Source: Podospora pseudocomata (taxonomy: Eukaryota > Ascomycota > Sordariomycetes > Sordariales > Podosporaceae). From it: a DNA stretch of 64,000 nucleotides. The DNA is taken from positions 2,852,001 to 2,916,000 of the forward strand of contig NC_085891.1 of NCBI RefSeq assembly GCF_035222375.1. The letters are read 5' to 3'. The notes beneath the pieces were generated by a model. It saw only the letters and a program-made list of their open reading frames with translations. It searched no databases and was not told the DNA's origin. This document shows positions 55,224 through 64,000 of the stretch, one piece after another (position 1 is the stretch's first letter; every line of letters starts with the position of its first letter). Position numbers and translations under genes: made by a program.

Positions 55224-56297
55224 ATGGCGAGCCGATCCGACACTGAGCTCTTGACTGAGCACTTTGGGTATCCCCCGGTGGTATGTTTTAACCATCCCCC
55301 TCCGTTCCCTTTTCCTGTCCTCCAGCCCCTATACCTTCTCTGCATCTAACCGTGTCCATAGAGCCTGCTAGACCTGATAATCAACACAACCAACACCCTA
55401 GCCGACCGCGCCCTCACTTCAATCGAATCCGGGCTCTTGAACGCGCCCCCCTCCGCGCTCGGGTTCCGACCCCCGGCGTTTTCCTCCCCTGCCGACAGCC
55501 ACCGGAACGAAGTCGAGGAGGGGGTGCATAAACTCGAGACATTGCTGTTCGCGGCGCTGGACAAGAACTTTGACAAATTCGAGATCTACACCATGCGCTT
55601 TCTTTTGACTGTTAACCCTGAGGACGAGCCGTACACCACGCTGTCGCACTACAGGGGGTTGGATTTTGAAACCGGAGAGGAGGAGGTGGGAGTCCGCGGG
55701 GTGAACGAAATCAGGAGGAGACTGCAGGAGAGTATGAAATTGGGTGTTATGCTCGAGGCGGAGAGGGCGAGGAATGAGGGGTTGCTGGGGGAGTTGAGAC
55801 GGTTGGTTGGGACACAGGGGGGGGTTAAATCTGAGGGGAATGAGGGGGGGAAAGAGAAGTCGGTTTTTGGGTTTCTGGCTGAGGGACGGAGGGGACTGGA
55901 GGGGGTGGACAGGGAGAGGCCGTTGGAGACGACGGCGAGGTTTGGGAGGAGTCAGCTGGGGAGCTTGAGGGAGTTGAGCGTGGAGTTGGGGGGACTGCTG
56001 CCGCGGTTGGCGCAGGAGACGGCGGCGGAGGATGGAGGAGCAACAACGAGGGATTGGAGGAGGGAGAGGCTGGAATATGTCGAGGCTGCTGCGAGGAGGC
56101 ATTTGGAAAATGTGCGGGGGTTGGAGTTGACGAGGGACGGGGCGGTGAGGGATGATAATGCTGAGATGGTGGTCGGGGGGCCGAAGACGATGGAGGTGGG
56201 GGATTTGGAACGGGTGGTTGGGTTGCTCGGGGTGGGGGAAGCAGAAGAAAAGGGGACGGGGAAGGAGGCGGAGGGGGATAGGATGGACGAGTCTTGA
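55224..56297 (+). CDS. MTW1: Kinetochore protein Mis12/Mtw1
   Basis: Exons 55224-55280 and 55362-56297 (81 nt intron, GTATGT) give 330 residues. The start MASRSDTELLTEHFGYPPV joins SLLDLIINTTNTLADRALTS; HFGYPPxSLxDxIIN is the Mis12 signature. ALDKNFDKFEIYTMRFLLTV with the following PEDE matches the next conserved helix. Residues 120-200 contain a coiled coil (NEIRRRLQESMKLGVMLEAE) and the C-terminal half is Gly/Glu/Arg-rich. Mtw1 pairs with Nnf1 in the MIND/Mis12 complex that links centromeric chromatin (CENP-C) to the Ndc80 complex. Codon use in the second half is dominated by GGG, AGG and GAG, so the protein there is Gly/Arg/Glu-biased. Confidence 0.9.
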
Positions 56298-57106
56298 TTT
56301 CTCTTGTTTTATCTGTGGGCAGACGTTTGGGATGGTAGGCTGTGATGGATGAATGTTGTGATACCAGTGAACGTGGCGGTTGATTTGTTTTCTTTGTGGT
56401 ACTCTCATGTACGAACGAGTAGGACTCTGTTTGCCAATGATGTTTTTGTTTGATGCCCTAAGCTCGCAATATCGAGCCTCACTAAACTCAAATGAACCGA
56501 ATAATCAGTTATCGGTTCAACATGTCACAGAAATACAAAGCACATAACACACCAACTATCCGTAAGATATCACCCGCAACCACCTCCCAGCAGCGGCATA
56601 TATTAGATTCTACATACATTACCCTTCTATATTTCCATAACCCTAACATCCCATATATACTCTCCTTTTCCTTACCACCCCCAGCATATACATATTCCCT
56701 CCCCACCATCAACAACAGTCTTCTTCTTGTAACCCTTTCCTACCACAATCCCTCTCAACCATCTCTCTTAAATCATGAAGGTAACCTGATACCAAAAATA
56801 AATAATGTAAACACCATGTCATGCCGACCATGCATCACGTTACTGTCATAACGTGTTTGTTCCCTGTACATAAACGCCACGAACCCTCATCTAACACCAA
56901 CTACCATCAACAACGAAAATGAGAAAAACACACATAAACGCCCACCCTGTCTAGGATAAAACCCATTTGATGTGCTATGCTCGTGTTGAGTAAACCGGGG
57001 GTATAATTCTCGAAACGAGCGAAAATGAAACAAACCCTGTAAAAAAAAATCAACACAAAAAACCCCCCAAAAAACCGCCATGTTTTTAAAACCCTCAAGC
57101 CCAAGT
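56298..57106. other. Convergent intergenic region
   Basis: 809 bp between the MTW1 and TRK stops, AT-richer than its surroundings. Nothing else is seen. Confidence 0.6.
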
Positions 57107-59996
57107 CTAATCATCCTCATGCCCACCAGCAGTCCTAGGCCTGGGCGAAAACAAGTGACTAACCGATCTCCGCACAACACCGGGCTCGGTACGTCTCGAG
57201 GTGACCCGCATAGGTTGCGGCTCCGCGTCCGAGCAAGGGTCGGTCGATCTCCTATGAATAGCTTCCATCGGGGGCTCGGGCGGCACGGGAGGACCTGGAT
57301 GCAAAATGGCAGCCAGGACATGTCCCAGGCCCCTCTGGTTGTGCGTCGTGTCGCTGCGGTGTGTCGCCACAGACATGCGAGAAATCTGCCTAGCCAATCT
57401 GCCTTCTGTATCTGCAGCCATTGCGTCCTTCGCATTGAGCGCATCGCTGGGCAGAAGAATGGCCCTGTCCAGACCGTACGGGAGACCACGGTGTCGGCCG
57501 CGTATCATCAAGCAGATAATAACCAGCTTTCCAACGTCCGAAAACTCGGCCGAAAGTGATGCGTTGATTGTCGAGTACCCCAAGCTCATGCCGACTGTGC
57601 CGTAAGCGCTGATGGACTCGAAGAGCATGCTAAACATGGTGAAGCCATTGGCGGCGTCCTCGGGGTTCATGATACGCGGCCCTTCCGAGATGGCCAAAAT
57701 GAAGAGGCCCAAGGCAATAAACGGCAAATCAAACGAGAGCTGGCGGCGAGCGTGAGTGCCGACGTGCGACCAGTCGTTGTGGTTTGCCTTGGAGTGTTCC
57801 TCTTCTTCGCCGTGCGAGTAGATTCCCAGTGCATTCTCCTCATACACATTCGTCCTACGAACCGATATGGCGATGGGAAAGACCGAAATGTACATCATGA
57901 TCATGTAGGAAACCTGGACGGCGGGGTGAAGCAGTGAGAGATTCACACAGGAGAAACCAGCGGTCCTCGTGGATGCGGCTTCGAAAATACCATTAAGAAC
58001 TTTTTGGCCGTCCGACATCGAGGCTACAGGGCCCTCTTGCCCAAGCTGGTCGAGAGTTAGCATGCCTGGTCATCGCCTCGGAACCAAACAGAGATGAGCT
58101 TACATCTAAGACGATAAAAAACATCACGTCGAGGCCGTTTAGGAGGACAAGGAAGCCCAGCAGCCACCAGGTGGCTTTGGAAGGGAACAAAAGTGTGAAG
58201 CAGCGGCGAGGGTGGTCGAGCAAAAACCGCAACTCCTCATACATGCCAGAATTCTTGGGTACAATGAGCGAGAGCACCCAAATCATGAAGCGGAGCATGA
58301 TGGGGAATCCAGTGTTGCCGATGACGATCAGGAAGCTCATCCACAGAAGTGGCCATGTCGCGGTGCTGAATGAATTCATGCTGTCTGGCGTCAAAGTAAA
58401 ACCAAGATCCATGAAAGCCGATTGCGAAGTAAAGAAAGCCCACCATACTTTGTTTGGGCCTGCCGCCTCGACAACTTGCCCGTACTGAGTGGCCTGCAGA
58501 ATCCACGGCAAGAGCCCAACCACACCCAGCGCCGTATAGCCCCAGAAGTAGACCGTCAGGACCCGGGCAAGCGTCTTCAAAGACCTGTACTCAATTCCTC
58601 CCAGCTCTTCGCGCTGCTCTTCAGTAAGCTCCGGGAAAAGAGAGTTGCGGCCGACGGTGGGCTCCCAGCTCAGATACGGCGTGCCTTCGGCCTTGTTGTT
58701 GGAAAAGGCGGTTCGCAGCGTCTGCATCGACTGACGACGCCTGTTCTGGGAAGGGCCGGGAATGACGGGTTCCTTTTCCACGTCGTCTTGCTTCTTTTTG
58801 TGCCGAGGAAAATGCGGCTTCAAAAAGTCAAACGTGTGGGCAGCGGCTCTAACATCGTCCACGAAGTCATCCGAATCTGTCTCCTGCAACTTGCGACGAT
58901 CAGGCTCCTCAATAGTGATGGCCGGATGGCGGCCGTCAGCTGCTTGGGCTCGAGGTTCTCCATCCAAATTGAAAGCTTCCGCATGAGGTGACAGCAATTC
59001 GTCCTCATTGTCTCCAGCCTCAACACGCTTGGGGCCCAGGCCGCGTTCTACGTCTCTCGGATTCGGGATTCGCAGCACCTCGTCGTCTCCCTTCTTCTGT
59101 CGTTCGACTATGGCAATATGCTCCTCGTCCGATCGCATCCGTGGGAATTTGAGGAAATCCTCGCCCAGACCGTCACTTTTCGTGACCGTGTCGGCGAACT
59201 TGAGAGCTGGCCTCCGGGGTTCCGTCATGGATGATGTGACGGCTGGGCCTGTATGCCGATCTGCCTTATCCAATGGGCCGTCCAAGCCCCCATCTGTGGC
59301 AGTCCGGTTTGCCGCCGTGAGGCCGAGACCATGCCTGCCCTTATTCTTAGCATCGTCCAGCAGGGTCCCGTCGTTGTTGATGCGTGACTTTTTTCCGTTC
59401 AACATAACGGTAATCTTTCTGCCATTTACACCCTTTTCGACGTCGCCATCCTGCTGCTTCGCCTTAGTCCGCGACTTGGTAAACGATTTCGCGAGAGGGA
59501 CCCTGACGAGTCGGGCATTTCGGGTTATGTGCTGGAACTTCTTTTCGAACCAGTAGAGACGGAGTTGAACAACAAGCGAGTTTACCGTGATGGGATTTGC
59601 CATCATAGGCCACAGGTAGAAAATGGCTTGCTGAAAGGTGGTCAAAAGGTTGATGTCGACCGTGTTCAGGCCGGCCTGGGTGGAGGCGCCGGCCGTGAAG
59701 AAGAGGGCGTCGATAAATCTAATCTCGGCAGTACCACCACTGTGTTTGCCAGCTCCCCAAGTGATGAGGGCGCCGATCAGCGCGAGGGATATGATCAAAT
59801 AGTCTGCCATCACAATCAGCACCGCGAGGACTACAGGGGAAAGACACGGCCACCTACAGTGATATCTTATGAAGGGGAAGCCCTGGTTCTGCGGAAAGAT
59901 GAATTCGAAGAGCCAGCGGGGTCTAGTATAGATGAATTGCTTGCAGCGCTGGGCCGTGAAAGGCTTGGTCGCGATCCATTGCTTGAACCGCTCCAT
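57107..59996 (-). CDS. TRK1: TRK-family high-affinity potassium transporter
   Basis: Exons read on the minus strand are 59996-58104 and 58045-57107 (58 nt intron), giving 943 residues. Residues 1-150 hold the first M1-P-M2 unit (LSPVVLAVLIVMADYLIISL, ALFFTAGASTQAGLNTVDIN with the filter-region Gly, IFYLWPMMANPITVNSL). A hydrophilic cytoplasmic loop of about 310 residues follows (170-480). Later units include ALGVVGLLPWILQATQYG, SAFMDLGFTLTPDSMNSF, VIGNTGFPIMLRFMIW, AASTRTAGFSCVNLSLLHPA and FESISAYGTVGMSLGYST. The four pore-loop glycines of Trk/HKT proteins appear present. The transporter takes up K+ at the plasma membrane. The long loop between units 1 and 2 is typical of fungal TRK proteins, and the C-terminal tail has several RRS and RRT sites. 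Confidence 0.94.
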
Positions 59997-62845
59997 GGTG
60001 GAGGTGGTTGTGTCCTGGGAGGGCTCAAGGGTAGTAGGATAGCAGCGAGTCTAGAATGATGCGGGTTGAGACGTAGGTTGAGAGGATAAGCCAAGTAGGT
60101 GGCGGCTAGAACAGATGGTTTGATGTGTTTTCGGTAGATGAGAGGGTAAAACGCAAAGTCTGGATAGATCACATAAGAGCTGTGAACAGTCGAGAGTCGA
60201 GTTGGCCTCTCCTCGAGAAGTCTGCGGCTTCCTGCGATGCAGGAACTAACCACGTTTACAGGCGCGGTTGACCAACATGACGACCTTGAGGAAGAGGTGA
60301 ACAGTGGGGGAAGTAGCAAGGCGGGCGGGCAGCTGGTCGCGAAGGTAAGCGGTAGTGGTGGTGGCTGAAGGCGATAGATATCTTGGGTAGTAGGTAGCTG
60401 CCCAGAATAGGTGGAATCCCGGCGGTGAGCGAACAGGACTTGGCAGGGTCGTAAACGGTGCAGAGTGAATTAAAATCTCCTATCTGGGGTAGCAGTTTCT
60501 TGGTAGGGTAATGGCCCTTCGGAGCAAGTTAAAATAAGGCGAGCAGAGCGTCAAGCGATGGACGTAGATGACCTTTTTGTTCGCTGTAGCGCTGTAGCGG
60601 CGTGGTGGCTGACCACTTAAACCAACAGTTTAAGTGCCAAGGAAAAGATTCAAGAAGTAGAGATCCGAGGGACGGTTGCCAAGGTGCCAAGTTGCCAAGC
60701 CACTTGGTCCCGGTGTTGGTGAGCATTTGAGGCATGGGTCCAGACCGCGCACCCCGGTCAATGGTGAATCCTGTGCGCTTTGGCAGCAGGACCTCTGGGA
60801 CACGTGGGGGCGATGAACAAAATGTGAGGACAACCACCAAGAGCAAAACTTGATTCTGTCAACAGCAATACCACTGTATGTACGGATATCTTTATATCTC
60901 CATGTTGTCTACCTGCTCCCGTCTTGTGTCTCGATTTTCCCCCGCGCTCTTTGCTCCCTCCCGAGCAGCGCTTGCGGATCAATGGAATTTTTGCACAGCC
61001 TCCCAGCCAAGATCTCCCAAGCTTTCCATCCAGCGGGCAACATCCAGCATCGGGAAGACGCCCTGAAAGCGGTCTCGCTGACAAAGGAGAATAATCAGAG
61101 GGCAGTGCCAATTGCACAGCATTAGCGTCCTGTGCTCCCTAAGAGCGAGCGTCACGCTTGTTCAAACCACCTCGGAAAGTTTGCATCATGGATCAGAAAT
61201 ATAAAAAAATTCCACCAGCGAGTGTCAGTGTTTCACAGTCTTCGATATGCACCCTGCGACAGGGGTCTCCATCGCCAAGCCAACCAACCGGATCCCGTCC
61301 ATTACTGTTGTCTCGACAATGTCGTCACTGTTAAGAACCACGATGTCGGATGAAGATCAGAGGGGAGCACGGTCTAGAACTGCAACCTCAAGCTTACTCT
61401 GATGATGTACGACACGGCATATTCCCTACCGCCGAAGCTTCACAAACACCACACCGCTGACATGCAACACTTAGTTATATGCGCAATTTTGTTTCCCTTC
61501 TTGCTTCAATAACAACCCCGCATGAGATGGGTATGACAAGACAAGCTTTGTTCGGAAGGACCAGATGACGGGATGGGACTCAACTGAGGGCGGCACAAAG
61601 GGCACCGAGATGGCGCTACAACAGACACAACACACACCCGAGCCACACCCAACTGCCGCCTGCTCCTTTTTCGGTACTGGTTCTGATACGCCACTTGTCT
61701 CCTCCCCAGAGATTCTTCAGTGTGTAACTCTCGGAACATACCACCACCTCCTCCTCCTCCTCCACCACCTCCACCACACTCTGGGTTTGTTTCATGTCAC
61801 CACAGTTGGCAACTTTGAGAGTGGCTTGCTTGTCTCCGAAAGTAGTACGTATAACTTGGGACCGGACTGAGGGCTCGTGATCATTTTTGTGATATGTTGT
61901 CACGACAGTTGGGGGTGAGGTTGGTGGGCTTCAACTTGCAAATGGGAGCAGAAGTAGCTCTGTGGGATATATATCAAACAAATGGTTTTCTTGCGATATC
62001 GCATCTGCCACGGCATGACTGCGTTTTGAAGCAAGTTTGGCAGCTCTTGATGGCCGCGCCGCTAGACAGGCAGCAATTTGGGAAGCTTGCATATTTCTCC
62101 CAAGTCCAAAGTTCAGATGGACAACTCCCATTTGGTGTCAAGCACACCTAACACCCCTGATTGCTCACCTGGCTCAACATAAGCAACGGTCAACACTGTC
62201 AGGTGCCTGAATCTCTCAAGAGCCGAAGGACTTTCCCGTACAAACTAGAATCTTTACGGCCACTGGATGGAAAAACTCATCTACTCAAAGACCAACAACA
62301 CACACTGACAAGACATCAAACACCTCAGCCATCGTGATAACTTGCATGCCACAAACGCCCAAAGTGGGTAGGGATGCCAACTGACATCTTGTCAACCTCG
62401 AATATGCCCAATGGCTCGTGGTGGGCTACTTTACGGCCGTCCAGTGACCTACACAAGTAGCTCTTTACCACACATGATCTCCAAAGATGTTAGTAGGCTT
62501 GTTGTTTTGTCCATAGCGTGCCAGGTTGCCAACAGGAGCCATTATGTTGCTGTTGGCCACTGAGCCTCTAGGTAGCCAGGCTGTACAACCTGCCAAACCT
62601 GAAATTGAGGAACATCACAAAACATTTTTATCAACTTATTCCAGCTGCATACAGAGAGAAAGAAAGCCCACTTGTTTGACCACAACATTGCACGAGCATC
62701 TATTTTTCCCAAGTTCTATATCATCATGTCAACCTTGATTTTATTGTCTAACCCGCAAGAACCCTTTTATATCTCATCTATTCTTACACTCCCATCTATA
62801 TATATATATATATACACTTTATGTACTTAAACTGGCCCCCCAAGC
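59997..62845. other. Gene-free region, 2.8 kb
   Basis: TRK1 promoter side and PPR-gene 3' side. It contains a CTC/CAC repeat near 61746-61781 and a TA dinucleotide repeat at about 62796-62813. No frame shows a domain. Confidence 0.6.
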
Positions 62846-64000
62846 CTAATTCATAACCCCTGCCCTCTCAGCAATATGCCAAAACCTATGCTTCCACCAC
62901 CTAGCCTTCATCACCAACTCGCCTTCCTCCCTCCCCATCCCCGCCCCAGGCCTGACAGACTCCAACCTCATCCCCCCCTTCCCGTCCTTCACCCCATCAA
63001 CAACAACCAAATCCTCCCTCACCTCCCTCGCCCTCCTCACCAACCTCCTCGCCCCCTCCCGATCCCCACTGTTCAGCAACCCGACCAAATAATCACACAG
63101 CATCCCAAACGTCATCCCCACCTCCTTCTCCCCCTCAAACTCCTTCCGGAAAACCTCCTTCGCCTTCTCCACCTCCCCAGCCTGACAAAACCCGCTGATG
63201 ACCCTCTCCCAAAAAACCCTGTCCACATTCGCCTTTGGCCCGTGAAGACGTCTGTTCTTGATCAAATCCGCCACCGCCTTCGAGTTGGGCGGGTTCTGAT
63301 TGAAAAAGTGTTCCACCAACATGGTGTAGATATGCGGCGTCGGCTCCAACCCAGACTGCAAAATCTGCCCATACACCGCCTTGAGCGTCTCCTTCCCCTC
63401 CTCCCCCTGATCAACCAGCAGCTTGATAATCTTGGCATAAATCATCATATTCGCCCTTATCCCACTAGCCTCCATCTCCTTGATAAACTTCCTCACATGC
63501 GCGAGCTGCTCGCCCTTCGGCCGGTCAGCATAATTCCTCATCGTGCCCTCGAACAGAATCGTAAACGTCGCGGCATCCGCCTCAATCCCGGCGTCCTGCA
63601 TCTGAGACAGCAGCCTCCGAATGCCAGGGATATCCATCTTGAGAACCAACGGCCGAAGCAGGATGTTGAATGTATGGATATCAGGGTTAATCCCCTGCTT
63701 CCCCGCCCACGCAAGCACAGTCATGACATCCTTTTGCCTTTTCGCTTTGAGCAGGCCCGATATCGCGGCATTGACAGGCTCGATAGACGGCTTGACCGCC
63801 ACAAGCGGATTCTTCTCCCTGCTCGCCCACGTCCTCTCCATATCCACTAACGCCCTGATCCCCCCTTCCGCATCCCCGGATTTGAACAACCCCGCCACGC
63901 GAGACGTCCAGATATGCGTATCCAGCTTCACCCCAGCCGTGATCAAATTCTCCCACATCTTATCAAGCGCCCCCTTGGACCGAGCCCTGCTACACCCCTC
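62846..64000 (-). CDS. Pentatricopeptide repeat protein, C-terminal part (partial)
   Basis: The frame is open from the window edge at 64000 to its stop at 62846, at least 384 residues; the 14 codons before the first Met (63958) are also open, and ALDK-MWENLITAGVKLD reads as a PPR helix, so the true start lies outside. Repeat units include GINPDIHTFNILLRPLVLKM, DAGIEADAATFTILFEGTM, SGIRANMMIYAKIIKLL, SGLEPTPHIYTMLVEHFF and VDRVFWERVISGFCQAGEVE. PPR proteins mostly bind organellar RNA in mitochondria. The targeting signal would be in the missing part. The C-terminal 60 residues are basic (KARWWKHRFWHIAER). The coding strand is purine-rich in the last third. Confidence 0.87.
   Translation of the reverse strand, partial: EGCSRARSKGALDKMWENLITAGVKLDTHIWTSRVAGLFKSGDAEGGIRALVDMERTWASREKNPLVAVKPSIEPVNAAISGLLKAKRQKDVMTVLAWAGKQGINPDIHTFNILLRPLVLKMDIPGIRRLLSQMQDAGIEADAATFTILFEGTMRNYADRPKGEQLAHVRKFIKEMEASGIRANMMIYAKIIKLLVDQGEEGKETLKAVYGQILQSGLEPTPHIYTMLVEHFFNQNPPNSKAVADLIKNRRLHGPKANVDRVFWERVISGFCQAGEVEKAKEVFRKEFEGEKEVGMTFGMLCDYLVGLLNSGDREGARRLVRRAREVREDLVVVDGVKDGKGGMRLESVRPGAGMGREEGELVMKARWWKHRFWHIAERAGVMN

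Noticed and set aside
55419-56408. 329-codon antisense frame over MTW1
   Set aside because: Pro/Arg/His-rich reverse reading of Gly/Glu codons; the Mis12 signature is on the plus strand.

Overview
The window reads as a piece of the euchromatic core genome of a filamentous ascomycete. The protein families look most like Sordariomycetes, probably Sordariales near Neurospora, Podospora or Chaetomium; this is a judgement from remembered sequences, not a search. Supporting signs are short GT-AG introns (mostly 56-100 nt) in nearly every gene, intron-bearing tRNA genes, multi-kilobase gene-poor promoters, CT-rich leaders, and signature proteins such as the 93-residue Ggamma core ending CCVVM. I see no transposon, CRISPR array, secondary-metabolite cluster or virus-like element.

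Layout. 0-6.7 kb: the 3' end of an isoprenylcysteine methyltransferase (STE14), a DGAT1-type acyltransferase (minus), the 3'-end-processing factor PFS2 (plus) and an unrecognised coiled-coil/zinc-knuckle protein. 9.2-10.4 kb: the PP1 catalytic subunit (minus), with a 4.2 kb gene-free stretch upstream. 14.7-19.9 kb: a tRNA-His, RPB6 (minus) divergent from a ten-finger TFIIIA-like protein (plus), and a SelW/T/H-like redox protein (minus). 21.2-26.8 kb: the G-protein gamma subunit (minus) divergent from eIF3a (plus). 30.5-34.3 kb: a secreted two-WSC-domain protein, a second tRNA-His and a tRNA-Gly. 34.8-43.4 kb: mitoribosomal IMG1 (minus) divergent from an unrecognised mitochondrial protein (plus), a mitochondrial cysteine synthase-like protein (minus) divergent from VPS72/YL1 (plus), and VMA22 (minus). 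44.7-48.9 kb: CDC42 and cytosolic asparaginyl-tRNA synthetase (both plus). 51.9-60 kb: an Nrd1/Msa2-like four-RRM protein and the kinetochore protein MTW1 (both plus), and a TRK potassium transporter (minus). 62.8-64 kb: the C-terminal part of a PPR protein that runs off the window.

The genes are housekeeping or signalling genes with no operon-like logic, but some relations stand out. RPB6 and TFIIIA, both RNA-polymerase machinery, share a 391 bp promoter. IMG1 and the unknown mitochondrial protein share a 339 bp promoter with two CCAAT boxes. The window also holds STE14 and two of its likely CAAX substrates (Ggamma ending CVVM, Cdc42 ending CQIL). I found no convincing undescribed multi-gene system. 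The best leads are single genes and gene-structure oddities: the ATG-only first exon of eIF3a, a 99-residue possible extension of Ggamma, two unrecognised proteins, the cysteine-module tail of the WSC protein, and paired tRNA-His genes with diverged introns. Exon boundaries were placed by eye from splice signals and family continuity.
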